From an uncultured Faecalibacterium sp. (GTDB taxonomy: Bacteria > Bacillota > Clostridia > Oscillospirales > Ruminococcaceae), in NCBI GenBank assembly GCA_934533135.1, contig CAKTBG010000007.1:1-64000 (forward strand): a DNA stretch of 64,000 nucleotides, read 5' to 3'. The position numbers and the translations under genes were made by a program. The notes beneath the pieces are model-generated. The model ran no database searches and was not told the origin of the DNA. It saw only the letters and a program-made list of their open reading frames with translations. Of this stretch, positions 16,742 to 26,266 are shown piece by piece (position 1 is the stretch's first letter; each line of letters begins with the position of its first letter).

Positions 16742-17034
16742 TTCAGCAGGTCGGCATACGCGCTGTCCTTTTTCTTCTGCAGATAGAGGACAAACTTGGA
16801 GCCGATGACCTGCACGCAGTCGGCACCGGTGGCCTCTGCCAGCAGGATCGACGCTTCGCGGGCGTTGTACATACTGTTCTCCAGCACCTTGAGCTTGATG
16901 AGTTCGCGGGCATCCAGACAGTCCTTCACGCCCTGAATCAGGGTCTCGTCGATCTCGCCCTTTCCCACGATGAAAACGGGATCCATGGTATTTGCTTTGC
17001 CGCGCAGGATGGCGCGCTGTTTGCTCGTCAGCAT
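16738..17034 (-). CDS. yhbY: YhbY-type RNA-binding protein (CRM domain)
   Basis: A 98-residue CRM-domain protein involved in 50S ribosome assembly. Recognisable are MLTSKQRAILRGKAN, the PVFIVGKGEI segment (GxxG-type loop) and the final GSKFVLYLQKKK. ATG 17034 has AAGGAG upstream; the longer in-frame extension runs back through the intergenic repeat and is rejected. Coupled to nadD by a four-base overlap. Confidence 0.95.
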   Translation of the reverse strand: MLTSKQRAILRGKANTMDPVFIVGKGEIDETLIQGVKDCLDARELIKLKVLENSMYNAREASILLAEATGADCVQVIGSKFVLYLQKKKDSAYADLLK

Positions 17035-17071
17035 AATTTTTCTCCTTGATATATTATTTGTCAGCATCCTT

Positions 17072-17220
17072 GCCCTCTCCGTCATCCCTTCGGGATGCCA
17101 CCTCTCCCAAAGGGAGAGGCAAGTCTTGGCTCTCCCTTTGAAAGCCTCCCCCGGCCGGGGGAGGTGGCACATTCGTACCAGAAGGGGAACGGCTGTCACC
17201 GCAGGTGACGGAGAAGGCAA
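17072..17220. repeat. Intergenic palindromic repeat copy
   Basis: GCCCTCTCCG, CATCCCTTCGGGATG hairpin, CCTCTCCCAAAGGGAGAGG, CAAGTCTTGG linker, CTCCCCCGGCCGGGGGAG and a terminal CTGTCACCGCAGGTGACGG hairpin. It lies between yhbY and rdgB. Confidence 0.9.
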
Positions 17221-17222
17221 GC

Positions 17223-17864
17223 TTATTTCATTTTTCCAAGAAATCCCGGCAGCTCTTTTTCCAGCTCTGCCAGTGCATTTCCGCGGTGGCTGATGGCGTC
17301 CTTCTCATCGGGGGTCAGCTGCGCGTAGCTGCGGCCCTCGGTGTTGCGCCGCTTCTCGTTCTGGCCGACGCCGCAGTCGGTCGGGATAAACAGCGGGTCG
17401 TAGCCAAAGCCGTAGTCGCCGGTCTGCCGCGCAAACGCCACACGCCCCGGGCACTCACCCATGCAGGTCAGGCTTTCGCCCGTCGGCAGGACAAAGCAGA
17501 CTGCGGAGACGAACTTTGCGCCCCGCCGGTCGGCCGGGATGTCTTTCATCGCGGCCAGCAGCTTGTCGTTGTTGGCCTCGTCGTCGCCGTGATGCCCGCA
17601 GTAGCGTGCGCTGTACACGCCGGGGGCACCGTCCAGTGCGTCCACGCAGAGACCCGAGTCGTCGGCGATGGTCGGCAGGCCGCTCTCTTTGCAGATCGTC
17701 TCGGCCTTGATCTTGGCGTTTTCGGCAAAGGTCGTGCCGGTCTCGTCGGGTTCGGTGGTGATGCCCAGCTCTTTCTGGCTGACCACCTCGTGACCCTGCG
17801 CTTCCAGAATGCGCCGCAGCTCCTTGAGCTTGCCTGCGTTGCCGGTTGCAGCACAAATTTTCAT
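17223..17864 (-). CDS. rdgB: XTP/dITP diphosphatase (RdgB/HAM1)
   Basis: Cleaves non-canonical purine triphosphates (dITP, XTP) and so keeps them out of DNA and RNA. The 213-residue protein has the family's TGNAGKLKE start (about 7-15), FAENAKIKAE, ADDSGLCVDAL, the GVYSARYCG loop, YGFGYDPLFIP and the final SHRGNAL. ATG 17864 has AAGGAGAA upstream. Repeat copies lie on both sides. Confidence 0.97.
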   Translation of the reverse strand: MKICAATGNAGKLKELRRILEAQGHEVVSQKELGITTEPDETGTTFAENAKIKAETICKESGLPTIADDSGLCVDALDGAPGVYSARYCGHHGDDEANNDKLLAAMKDIPADRRGAKFVSAVCFVLPTGESLTCMGECPGRVAFARQTGDYGFGYDPLFIPTDCGVGQNEKRRNTEGRSYAQLTPDEKDAISHRGNALAELEKELPGFLGKMK

Positions 17865-17890
17865 GCGATATTCTCCTTTCCAGCGTCCTC

Positions 17891-17991
17891 ACCCTCTCAG
17901 GCCGCTTCGCGTCCAGCTCTCCCAAAGGGAGAGCCAAGACTTGCCTCTCCCTTTGGGAGAGGTGGCATCCCGAAGGGATGACGGAGAGGGC
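17891..17991. repeat. Intergenic palindromic repeat copy
   Basis: ACCCTCTCAG, GGCCGCTTCGCGTCC hairpin, CTCTCCCAAAGGGAGAG, linker CCAAGACTTG (the reverse complement of the linker at 17072), CTCTCCCTTTGGGAGAG, GCATCCCGAAGGGATG, GAGAGGGC. This is the same element in opposite orientation. It ends against the ftsY stop. Confidence 0.92.
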
Positions 17992-17992
17992 A

Positions 17993-18934
17993 TCAATGTT
18001 TCCAGTTCGTGCGGGGGATCAGCTCCTCCACAAAGCCTTCGGGGGTAAAGGGGATCAGGTCGTCGATGCCCTCGCCCACGCCGATGAAGCGGACGGGCAG
18101 ACCCAGCCGCTGCTTGACCGCCACGACACAGCCGCCCTTGGCGGTGCCGTCCAGCTTGGTCAGGATGATCCCGGTAGCGTTGGCCGCCTTGCAGAATTCC
18201 TTGGCCTGACTGATGGCGTTCTGGCCGGTGATGGCGTCCAGCACCAGCAGCGTCTCAAGGCTGGCTTCCGGAGAAGCCTTCTTGACGCTACGGCTGATCT
18301 TGGACAGCTCATTCATCAGGTTCGCCTTGTTGTGCAGCCGGCCGGCGGTGTCGGCAATGACCATATCATAGCCGCGGGCGGTCGCCGACTTGACGGTGTC
18401 GAAGATGACCGCCGCCGGGTCTGCGCCTTCCCCGGCCTTGACGATGGGCACACCGGCCCGGTCCGCCCAGATCTCCAGCTGTTCGCTGGCCGCCGCACGG
18501 AAGGTATCGCCCGCCGCCAGCATGACCTTGCGCCCCTGCCGGGTGTAATAATCGGCCAGCTTTGCGATGCTGGTGGTCTTGCCGACGCCGTTGACGCCGA
18601 TGACAAGGATCACCGCCGGGTGCCCCTCCAGCTCCATCTCAGCGTCCGGGCGCATCTCGTCGGCGATCAGGTCGCGCAGCTCGTCCGCCGCCTGCTCGCC
18701 GGTCTTCAGCCCCTTCTCGTTCACCCGGTCGCGCAGCTTGTCCACCAGATGGATGGCGACTTCGCCGCCCACATCCGCAAGGATCAGCTGCTCTTCCAGA
18801 CTGTCGTAGAGATCATCGTCGATCTTGCTGCCGGTGAGGGTGTTCAGGATGTTGCCCCAGAAGCCCGTGCGGGTCTTTTCCAGACCATCCTTCATCTTGT
18901 CTTTTTCTTTTTTGCCGAATCCAAAGAGTCCCAT
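17993..18934 (-). CDS. ftsY: Signal recognition particle receptor FtsY
   Basis: SRP receptor GTPase that docks translating ribosomes at the membrane. From ATG 18934 it is 313 residues: a short basic start ([20 protein letters not shown]), the N domain, then the G domain with [12 protein letters not shown] (G1), [17 protein letters not shown] (G3) and [12 protein letters not shown] (G4). The long acidic A domain of E. coli FtsY is absent, as in Gram-positives. The start has GGGAGG; the longer upstream frame runs through a repeat element and is rejected. It is downstream of smc in the usual rnc-smc-ftsY order. Confidence 0.97.
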   Translation of the reverse strand: MGLFGFGKKEKDKMKDGLEKTRTGFWGNILNTLTGSKIDDDLYDSLEEQLILADVGGEVAIHLVDKLRDRVNEKGLKTGEQAADELRDLIADEMRPDAEMELEGHPAVILVIGVNGVGKTTSIAKLADYYTRQGRKVMLAAGDTFRAAASEQLEIWADRAGVPIVKAGEGADPAAVIFDTVKSATARGYDMVIADTAGRLHNKANLMNELSKISRSVKKASPEASLETLLVLDAITGQNAISQAKEFCKAANATGIILTKLDGTAKGGCVVAVKQRLGLPVRFIGVGEGIDDLIPFTPEGFVEELIPRTNWKH

Positions 18935-18972
18935 TGTGGCCTCCCTTATTGTATGTTCTTTTCGAGCGTCAT

Positions 18973-19209
18973 GCCCTCTCAGTCCGCTTCGCGTCCAGCT
19001 CTCCCAAAGGGAGAGCCCTTGGCAAGCCGGGCAGATATTTGCCTCTGACCAAAACTGCCGGGCCTTGCGGTGCAGGGCAGCAGGAGCGAAGCCGTGCATC
19101 CAGACCGCAGGGCCATCGCTTTCATAATTTGCGCTGAATGTTGACCGTTCTGCCAAAGGCTCCCACTTTGGGGGAGCTGGCAAAGCCTGTCGGCTTTGCC
19201 TGAGAGGGC
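18973..19209. repeat. Composite palindromic repeat with nested second element
   Basis: Outer arms GCCCTCTC (18973) and GAGAGGGC (ending 19209). The usual linker is replaced by about 120 bases (roughly 19025-19145) containing TGCCGGGCCTTGCGGTG and CATCCAGACCGCAGGGCCA, an element shared with 41685-41748 and 42440-42590. It lies between smc and ftsY. Confidence 0.85.
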
Positions 19210-19222
19210 TATTTTATTATAC

Positions 19223-22200
19223 CTACGAAACCAGTGCCGCGTCAACCTGTTCGAGGTCGAGTTTCAGCAGCTTGGACACGCCGTCCTCCTGCATGGTGAC
19301 GCCGTACAGGATGTTGGCGGCTTCCATGGTGCCGCGGCGGTGGGTAATGGCGATGAACTGGGTCTTGTCGCTGACCCGGCGCAGATACTGCGCAAACCGC
19401 CCCACGTTGGCGTCGTCCAAAGCAGCCTCGATCTCGTCGAGGATGCAGAACGGAGCCGGATTGACGGCGAGGATCGCAAAATAAATGCTGATGGCCACCA
19501 ACGCCTGCTCGCCGCCCGAGAGGGCTTCGAGGTTTTTGATGACCTTGCCCGGCGGCGCGACCCGGATGCCGATGCCGCTGGCCAGCACATCCGATTCATC
19601 TTCCAGCACAAGGCTGGCTTCGCCGCCGCCGAACAGCTCCGCAAACACCCGGCCGAAGTTCTCGTTGATGGCGCGGAAGCTGTCGGAGAAGATCTCCCGC
19701 ATCTGGCGGCTCAGTCCGGCGATCATGCGGGTCAGCTCGTTTTTGCTGCCCTCCACATCGTCCACCTGCGTCCGCAGGGCGTCGTAGCGCGCTTTGACTT
19801 CCTTGTACTCCTCGATGGCACCCACATGGACGCTGCCAAGGGCGCGGATCCGATTCCGCAGGTCGGCCACCTGCACCCGGAGCTGGGGCAGGCTGTCGAA
19901 GTCCACGCAGAGCTCTTCCGCCTGCCCCACGGTGAGCTGATACTCCTCCCAGAGCTTGGCGGCCATCTGGTCGTACTCCGACTCGGCGGCCGTTTTCCGC
20001 TCGGCCAGACGCGCCATCTCCCGGCTCATCTCCTCGCGGCCATCGGCCGCGGTGCGGGCTTTGGCCAGTGCCTCGGTCTCGGCCTGCTGGCGGCTCAGAC
20101 GCTCCTGCGTCGCGTGGCGGATCTCTTCTTCCTTTTGGGTGATCGCGTCCGCGCTGTCCGCCTTGGCCTGCCGGATGGCGGCGATCTCTGCACGGCAGGC
20201 ATCGCTCCGGGCAGCCAGAGCCTTCAGATTCTCTTCCAGTGCGGCTTTCCGGCGGATCGTGTCCTCGGCCCGCTGTTCCAGCGCGTCGATCTGGCTCTGT
20301 GCCAGCTCTGCATCCTTCTGGCGGGTCAGCTGCTCCAGCCGCTTTGCGCTCAGCTGGTCGGTCAGTGCTTTCTGCTGGGCGAGAAAGGCGTCTCCGCCCG
20401 CAGCCAGCCGATCCAGCTCTTCCGACCGGCGGTCGATCTCTGCCGTCCATGCAGCTTCCTGTTCCGCGGCCTGCAAAGCCTTGGCGCGGCTGTCGGCCTG
20501 CTGGGTGCGCAGGGCTTCGATCTCCGCATTCCGCTGTGTCCGTGCCGCTTCGGTCTGCTCCGCGGCGGCTTCCAGCCGCTTGCGTTCCGCCTCGGCACGG
20601 ACCCGGTCGTTGGCTGCGGTGATCTGCTCACTGCTGGCAGCCGTCAGTTCCGCGGCGATCGCATCGGCCTGTTCTTTGCACTGGTCGGTCTTTTCCTGTG
20701 CGGCGAGGCAGGCTTTCTGCAGCTCTGCGGCCTTGATCCGCAGCTCTTCCAGCTCCTGCTTGCGGGTAAACAGCCCCGCCGAACGCTGGACGCTGCCGCC
20801 CGTAAAGCTGCCGCCCGCGTTGATGACCTGCCCATCGAGGGTGACGACCTTGTTGTGATAGCCCAGCTCCCGGGCGATGCGGGAGGCTTCGTGGATCTCG
20901 TCCACCACCACGATCCGCCCCAGCAGGTTGGAGACGATGTTTGCATACCGGCTGTCGGCCTGCACCAGACTGGACGCCAGCCGTGCCGAACCCGAGAGCC
21001 GTCCCCGGAACACACCGGGCTGGACGGTATCCAGCGGCAGAAAGGTCGCGCGGCCTGCGTTCTCGCTTTTCAGCAGCGAGATGGCGGCTTTGGCGGCCTG
21101 TTCGTTCTCCACCACGATGTTCTGCAGCGCACCGCCCAGTGCCGTCTCGATGGCCGTTTCCCGGCCCGGCTCCACCCGCAGCAGGGCAGACACCGGCCCG
21201 AGAATGCCGCGCAGACGGCGGGTCGCCGCCGCCCGCATGACGGTCTTGACCGAGTTCTGGTAGCCGTCCATGTTCCGCTCCAGCTCTTTCAGCACCGAGA
21301 GCCGCTGGCGGGCTGCATCCAGCTCCCGCCCCAGCTTCTGCTCGGCGGCGTCTGCCTCTTCCAGCGCGGCGCGGCGGCTCTTCTGCTTGAGCTCCAGCCC
21401 GGAGCGGATGTTTGCCAGCTGCGTTTCGTTGTCGGCCAGAAGTTTCTGGTACCGGATCGTATCGGCGAGGTCTTTCTGCGTCTCGGCCTTCTGGCGTTCC
21501 AGCGCAGCCGCCGCTTCTTCCAGCGCGGGCAGGCGATCCTGCGCCGCCTGCCCTGCGGCTTCGGCGGCAGCTCTGGCCACCTGCGCCTCGGTGTACTTGG
21601 CGTTCAGCGCGGCCACCTCGCCGCGCAGCACATCCTGCCGGGCACCGCTGGCATTGTTTTCGCTGGTCATCCGGAGGATCTTCTCGCTCAGCGCGGCGAT
21701 CTCCCCGGCCAGCTTGCGCCCCGCCTGTTCCATCGACGCAGCCACGGCGCGATGCCTGGTCAAAGCTGCCGCGGCCTCGGTGCTGTCCTGCTCTCCGGCG
21801 GCGATCTCCTGCCGCAGGCTCTCTGCACTCTCCTCGTTGCGGCAGATGTCGTTTTCGAGGACGGCGATCCGGCTCTCGCTGCCGCTGATCTGCTCGGTGA
21901 TGCTGCGGATATCCCCATTCAGGCGTTCGACCGCGATGGTCAGCCGCTGCGCCTGCATCCGGATCTCCTCAGCCTCGGCCTCGGCACGCTTTGCCTGCCG
22001 GTCAAACCGCTCGTATTCGGCCTGCGCCGTCTCATAATCCCGCACCTGCTGGCGCACGGCCTCCCGTGCCCGGTGTACCCCATTGGTCCAGAGGGTCACT
22101 TCCAGCGTTTTCTGCTCTTCGCGCAGGGCAAGGAAGGTCTGTGCCTTTGCACTCTCCTGTTCCAGCGGCCCGACCCGGCTTTCCAGCTCGCCCAGAATAT

Positions 22201-22780
22201 CCCGCAGTCGCTCCAGATTCTCGGCGGCTGCCTCCAGCCGGCGTTCGGCCTCGTTCTTGCGGTAGCGGTACTTGGCGATGCCGCAGGCTTCCTCAAAGAT
22301 CTCCCGGCGTTCGCCGCTCTTGGCCGAAACGATCTCCGCGATCCGCCCCTGCCCGATGACGGAATATCCATCCCGTCCGATGCCGGTATCCAGCAGCAGT
22401 TCGTAGACATCCTTCAGGCGGCAGATCTGCCCGTTGATGCTGTATTCGCTCTCGCCCGAGCGGTAGTATTTGCGGCCGATGACCGCCTCCTCCGCGTCGA
22501 GGTCAAGGACATGATCGCGGTTGTCCAGCGTCAGGCGCACCATGGCATAGCCCATGGCCCCCCGGCGGCGGGTGCCGCCGAAGATGACGTCCTCCATTTT
22601 CCCGGCGGCGCGGAGCTGCCGGGTGCTGGTCTCTCCCAACACCCAGCGCACTGCGTCCGACAGATTGGATTTGCCCGAACCGTTGGGCCCGACCACCGCC
22701 GTCACACCGGCGTCGAAGCGGATCTTGACGCGATCCGGAAAGCTCTTGAATCCTTGGATCTCCAGTTCTTTTAAAACCAT
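19223..22780 (-). CDS. smc: Chromosome segregation ATPase SMC
   Basis: Structural-maintenance-of-chromosomes protein, 1185 residues, the normal length. Walker A is GPNGSGKSN (about 31-39) in the N-terminal head; two long coiled coils (about 170-500 and 660-1000) flank a hinge near 515-640 with the GFxGG-like TGGSV region. The C-terminal head has the ABC signature ALSGGEQALVA and Walker B PFCILDEIEAALDDANV. It works with ScpA/ScpB to organise and separate chromosomes. ATG 22780 lies a few bases after the rnc stop, so they are co-transcribed. A long opposite-strand frame over it is a GC-rich shadow. Confidence 0.97.
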   Translation of the reverse strand: MVLKELEIQGFKSFPDRVKIRFDAGVTAVVGPNGSGKSNLSDAVRWVLGETSTRQLRAAGKMEDVIFGGTRRRGAMGYAMVRLTLDNRDHVLDLDAEEAVIGRKYYRSGESEYSINGQICRLKDVYELLLDTGIGRDGYSVIGQGRIAEIVSAKSGERREIFEEACGIAKYRYRKNEAERRLEAAAENLERLRDILGELESRVGPLEQESAKAQTFLALREEQKTLEVTLWTNGVHRAREAVRQQVRDYETAQAEYERFDRQAKRAEAEAEEIRMQAQRLTIAVERLNGDIRSITEQISGSESRIAVLENDICRNEESAESLRQEIAAGEQDSTEAAAALTRHRAVAASMEQAGRKLAGEIAALSEKILRMTSENNASGARQDVLRGEVAALNAKYTEAQVARAAAEAAGQAAQDRLPALEEAAAALERQKAETQKDLADTIRYQKLLADNETQLANIRSGLELKQKSRRAALEEADAAEQKLGRELDAARQRLSVLKELERNMDGYQNSVKTVMRAAATRRLRGILGPVSALLRVEPGRETAIETALGGALQNIVVENEQAAKAAISLLKSENAGRATFLPLDTVQPGVFRGRLSGSARLASSLVQADSRYANIVSNLLGRIVVVDEIHEASRIARELGYHNKVVTLDGQVINAGGSFTGGSVQRSAGLFTRKQELEELRIKAAELQKACLAAQEKTDQCKEQADAIAAELTAASSEQITAANDRVRAEAERKRLEAAAEQTEAARTQRNAEIEALRTQQADSRAKALQAAEQEAAWTAEIDRRSEELDRLAAGGDAFLAQQKALTDQLSAKRLEQLTRQKDAELAQSQIDALEQRAEDTIRRKAALEENLKALAARSDACRAEIAAIRQAKADSADAITQKEEEIRHATQERLSRQQAETEALAKARTAADGREEMSREMARLAERKTAAESEYDQMAAKLWEEYQLTVGQAEELCVDFDSLPQLRVQVADLRNRIRALGSVHVGAIEEYKEVKARYDALRTQVDDVEGSKNELTRMIAGLSRQMREIFSDSFRAINENFGRVFAELFGGGEASLVLEDESDVLASGIGIRVAPPGKVIKNLEALSGGEQALVAISIYFAILAVNPAPFCILDEIEAALDDANVGRFAQYLRRVSDKTQFIAITHRRGTMEAANILYGVTMQEDGVSKLLKLDLEQVDAALVS

Positions 22781-22784
22781 CGGC

Positions 22785-23459
22785 TTACTTTTCCTTGAGG
22801 ACGCCCAGCAGCTTCAGAGCCTCCCGTGCCGCGTGCTGCTCGGCCAGCTTTTTGCTGCGGCCTTCGCCCCGGGCGACTTTGTCCGAGTTGAACCGGACGG
22901 CCACCACAAAATGCTTGTCGTGGTCGGGGCCGGATTCCTCCTCCACCACATAGCTCAGCCGCTCTTCGGGGTTCTGCTGCACGATCTCCTGCAGGCGGGT
23001 CTTGTAATCGGCCTCGGCGTGCTTGCCCTCGGTGATGAAGGGCAGGATGAAGCTGCGGGCCACCTCCATGCCGCCGTCCAGATAGAGCGCGGCGATGACG
23101 GCCTCGAATGCGTCGGAGACGACACTGGGGCGGGTGCGGCCGCCGCAGCGTTCCTCGCCGCGGCCGAGGCGCAGATAGTCGCCCAAGTGGATCTCCTGCG
23201 CGAACTGGAACAATGCGCCCTCGCTGACGAGGCTGGCGCGGATGCGGGTCAGATCGCCCTCCGGCCGGTCGGCGTAGGCGTGGAACAGATAATCTGCCGA
23301 GACGATCTGCAGCACGCTGTCGCCCAGAAATTCCAGACGCTCGTTGTGCCGGACCGGCACCTTGCTCTCATTGGCGTAGCTGGTGTGGGTCAGAGCCGTG
23401 GTGAGCAGCTCCGGGTTTTTGAAGTGATACCCGATGATGGTTTCGAGTTGATGACTCAT
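22785..23459 (-). CDS. rnc: Ribonuclease III
   Basis: Double-strand RNA endonuclease for rRNA maturation. The 224-residue product has the signature HNERLEFLGDSVLQIV (about 38-53), the second acidic site in VSDAFEAVIAALYLDGG, and a C-terminal dsRNA-binding domain ending with KKLAEQHAAREALKLLGV. The start follows plsX by about 30 bases. The usual acpP between plsX and rnc is not present. Confidence 0.97.
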   Translation of the reverse strand: MSHQLETIIGYHFKNPELLTTALTHTSYANESKVPVRHNERLEFLGDSVLQIVSADYLFHAYADRPEGDLTRIRASLVSEGALFQFAQEIHLGDYLRLGRGEERCGGRTRPSVVSDAFEAVIAALYLDGGMEVARSFILPFITEGKHAEADYKTRLQEIVQQNPEERLSYVVEEESGPDHDKHFVVAVRFNSDKVARGEGRSKKLAEQHAAREALKLLGVLKEK

Positions 23460-23490
23460 TCTTTATGCTCCCTTTTCGTTTACCCCTCGG

Positions 23491-24501
23491 TCACTGCGCA
23501 GACGGTGCATTCAGCTCATCGAGAGCCGCCTGCATGGTGCCGCACAGATCGTTTTCAACACAGATCTTGGCCTGACGGATGGCATTCTTGATGCCCTTGG
23601 CCTTGGAGGAGCCATGCGCCTTGATGACCGGCTGCTTTGCGCCGAGGAAGGGGGCTCCGCCGTACTCCTCGCTGTCCATCTGGTGCTTGAGGTCGGCCAC
23701 GCCGCTCTTGAGCAGCAGGTAGGCCAGCTTGCCACCGAGGTTGCGGAGGAACATCTCCTTCAGCATCCCCAGCAGCATCTTGGCCACGCCCTCGGTCAGC
23801 TTGAGGATGACATTGCCGGTAAAGCCGTCGCAGACCACCACATCCACCGCGCCGTTGGGCACATCCCGCGGCTCGATGTTCCCCACGAACCGGATGCCCG
23901 GCGTGGTCTTGAGCAGCTGATGTGCTTCCTTGAGCACCGGGGTGCCCTTCGACTCTTCTGCACCGTTGTTGGCCAGTGCCACCGAGGGCGCAGGGCGGCC
24001 TTCGACCTTGTTGACATAGCAGCTGCCCATGACGGCAAAGGCGGCCAGCATCTCGGGGCGGCACTCCACGTTGGCACCGCAGTCCAACAGCAGGTAGGCC
24101 TGCTGCTTGGCGGGCACCATGGTCGCCAATGCCGGGCGTTTGACGCCCCGCAGGGTACGGACGATCAGGCTGGCACCCACATGGAGCGCACCGGTGGAAC
24201 CGGCCGACACAAAGGCGTCGCCCTTTCCCTCCTTGAGCAGATTCAGACCCACCACAATGGAGGAATCCTTTTTGGTGCGGATGGCACGCGCCGGCTCATC
24301 GCACATCTCGATGACCTCCGTGCAGTTCACCAGCTCGATGCCGTCCAGCGGGATGTCGTGCTCCGCCGCCGTTTTGCGCACCAGAGCCTCGTCGCCCACG
24401 CCGATCAGCGAAACGCCGTACTCTTTGACGGCTGCCGCCGCACCTTCCAGCACCGCCAGAGGTGCATTGTCGCCGCCCATCATATCCACAATGATCTTCA
24501 T
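23491..24501 (-). CDS. plsX: Phosphate acyltransferase PlsX
   Basis: Makes acyl-phosphate from acyl-ACP for phospholipid synthesis by the PlsX/PlsY route. From ATG 24501 it is 336 residues: MKIIVDMMGGDNAPLAVLEG at the N-terminus, VSAGSTGAL, the GANVECRPEML segment, NNGAEESKGT, and VVCDGFTGNVILK near the C-terminus. The start has a GGGAGAACC site; the in-frame extension upstream enters a repeat and is rejected. Followed by rnc, smc and ftsY. No fapR or rpmF is adjacent. Confidence 0.96.
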   Translation of the reverse strand: MKIIVDMMGGDNAPLAVLEGAAAAVKEYGVSLIGVGDEALVRKTAAEHDIPLDGIELVNCTEVIEMCDEPARAIRTKKDSSIVVGLNLLKEGKGDAFVSAGSTGALHVGASLIVRTLRGVKRPALATMVPAKQQAYLLLDCGANVECRPEMLAAFAVMGSCYVNKVEGRPAPSVALANNGAEESKGTPVLKEAHQLLKTTPGIRFVGNIEPRDVPNGAVDVVVCDGFTGNVILKLTEGVAKMLLGMLKEMFLRNLGGKLAYLLLKSGVADLKHQMDSEEYGGAPFLGAKQPVIKAHGSSKAKGIKNAIRQAKICVENDLCGTMQAALDELNAPSAQ

Positions 24502-24531
24502 ACAGGTTCTCCCTTCTTTTACAGCGTCTTT

Positions 24532-24680
24532 GCCCTCTCCGTCCTTGCCTCGCACTGCCACTGACTTTCCTTTGTCCTTTTATGACATCTTCCTCCGGCC
24601 GGAGGGAGTCTTTCCCAAAGTGGGAGGCAAGTCTTGGCTCTCCCTTTGGGAGAGCTGGACGCGAAGCGGCCTGAGAGGGC
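24532..24680. repeat. Intergenic palindromic repeat copy
   Basis: GCCCTCTCCG, CTCCGGCCGGAG palindrome, GGAGGCAAGTCTTGGCTCTCC linker block, CTCTCCCTTTGGGAGAG, GACGCGAAGCGGCC hairpin and GAGAGGGC. It lies between trmFO and plsX. Confidence 0.9.
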
Positions 24681-24695
24681 AGGCCCACTGCCCTT

Positions 24696-26069
24696 TTACA
24701 ATTCGTTTTCGTCCAGCCACTGCTGGAAGCTGGCCACGGCGCGTTCGGCCACAGCCATGTAGCGGAGCCGCTTATCCCGGGGGCGGCTCTCGGCAGGGAG
24801 CGGGGGCAGGATGCCCATGTTGGCACCCATCGGTTGGAAATGCTTGTTCTCAGTGGTCAGATACTGGATCAGCGCACCGCACATGGTACCCACCGGCGGC
24901 GGCGGAAGCTGTTTTCCGGTCAGGCGGGCGTAGAGGTTCCGCGCCGCCAGCAGACCGCTGGCCGCACTCTCCATATACCCCTCGAAACCGGTGATCTGCC
25001 CGGCGAAGAACACATTGGGATGCTCGTTCAGATACAGCCCCGCACTCAGCACCCGGGGCGCATCGAGGAAGGTGTTCCGGTGCATGACGCCGTACCGAAC
25101 GAATTCGGCGTTCTCGAGACCCGGGATCATCGAGAACACCCGCTTCTGCTCGCCCCATTTCAGGTTGGTCTGGAAGCCGACGATGTTGTAGAGCGTCCGC
25201 TCCTTGTTCTCGGCGCGGAGCTGGACATTCGCCCACGGGCGGTGGCCGGTGCGGGGATCGACCAGACCCACCGGGCGCAGGGGGCCGAACCGCATGGTGT
25301 CGGCACCGCGGGCTGCCATGATCTCGATGGGCATACAGCCCTCATAAACGGTGACGGTATCGGCCTTTTTTCCGTGTGCATCCGGGTCGGGCTGCGCGGA
25401 CTGCTCCGCACCCTCGTCAAACGCATGGAGCGGTGCCCGCTCTGCCGCAGCAAGCGCGGCGTGGAAGGCTTCGTATTCTGCCTTGTTGAAGGGGCAGTTC
25501 AGGTAGTCAGCCTCGCCCCGGTCGTACCGGGAAGCTGCAAACACACGGTCGTAATCGAGGCTTTCCGCCGTGACGATGGGGGCAACGGCATCGTAGAAAT
25601 GCAGCCGCTCGTCGCCGGTCATCCGGCCGATCTCATCGGCCAGCTTACCGTCGGTCAGCGGGCCGGTGGCGACCAGCAGCGGGGTGCTCTCGTCGATCTG
25701 CTCCACCTGCTCCCGGTGGACGGTGATGTTTTCGCATTCCTCCACCATCCGGGTCACTTCGGCACTGAACGTATCGCGGTCCACGGCCAGCGCACCGCCG
25801 GCGGCCACGCGTGCCACTTCTGCGGCCTTGAGCAGCTGGCTCCCCATCCGGCGCATCTCTTCCTTCAGCAGGCCGGACGCGGAGTCCAGACGCTCGGCTT
25901 TCAGGCTGTTGGAGCAGATCAGCTCGGCAAAGCCTGCGCTCTTGTGGGCGGGCGAAAAATGGGTCGGCTTCTGCTCGTAGAGATCGACCTTGACGCCCTT
26001 TCCCGCCAGCCAGAGGGCGGCCTCGCAGCCGGCAAGCCCGGCTCCCAATATGGTAACTTGATAACTCAT
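24696..26069 (-). CDS. trmFO: tRNA m5U54 methyltransferase TrmFO
   Basis: Folate/FAD-dependent enzyme that methylates U54 of tRNA. The 457-residue protein begins MSYQVTILGAGLAGCEAALW, a Rossmann FAD-binding GxGxxG; ELICSNSLKAERLDSASGLLK and the later YEGCMPIEIMAARGADTMRFG and GQITGFEGYMESAASGLLA are typical of TrmFO rather than the related GidA/MnmG. ATG 26069 has AAAGGAT upstream; the extension upstream lies in a repeat. It is usually linked with topA and dprA in Firmicutes, as here. Confidence 0.96.
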   Translation of the reverse strand: MSYQVTILGAGLAGCEAALWLAGKGVKVDLYEQKPTHFSPAHKSAGFAELICSNSLKAERLDSASGLLKEEMRRMGSQLLKAAEVARVAAGGALAVDRDTFSAEVTRMVEECENITVHREQVEQIDESTPLLVATGPLTDGKLADEIGRMTGDERLHFYDAVAPIVTAESLDYDRVFAASRYDRGEADYLNCPFNKAEYEAFHAALAAAERAPLHAFDEGAEQSAQPDPDAHGKKADTVTVYEGCMPIEIMAARGADTMRFGPLRPVGLVDPRTGHRPWANVQLRAENKERTLYNIVGFQTNLKWGEQKRVFSMIPGLENAEFVRYGVMHRNTFLDAPRVLSAGLYLNEHPNVFFAGQITGFEGYMESAASGLLAARNLYARLTGKQLPPPPVGTMCGALIQYLTTENKHFQPMGANMGILPPLPAESRPRDKRLRYMAVAERAVASFQQWLDENEL

Positions 26070-26094
26070 AACTATCTTATCCTTTAGCATCCCT

Positions 26095-26251
26095 GCCCTC
26101 TCCGTCATCGCTGCACGATGCCGCCGTCCTCCCTTTGTCGCTCATGCGACATCTCCCTCCGGCCGGAGGGAGTCTTTCCCAAAGGGGGAGGCAGGTCTTG
26201 GCTCTCCCTTCGGGAGAGCTGGCAATGCCGACAGGCATTGACTGAGAGGGC
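26095..26251. repeat. Intergenic palindromic repeat copy
   Basis: GCCCTCTCCG, CATCGCTGCACGATG hairpin, GTCGCTCATGCGAC hairpin, CTCCGGCCGGAG palindrome, GGAGGCAGGTCTTGG linker, CTCTCCCTTCGGGAGAG, CAATGCCGACAGGCATTG hairpin, GAGAGGGC. It lies between topA and trmFO. Confidence 0.92.
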
Positions 26252-26266
26252 AAGCCCATTTCTCCG

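Noticed and set aside
19196-22774. A 1192-residue plus-strand frame opposite smc
   Set aside because: It is antisense to a complete SMC with all ATPase motifs; long opposite frames are common in this GC-rich DNA, and the composition shows no domain.
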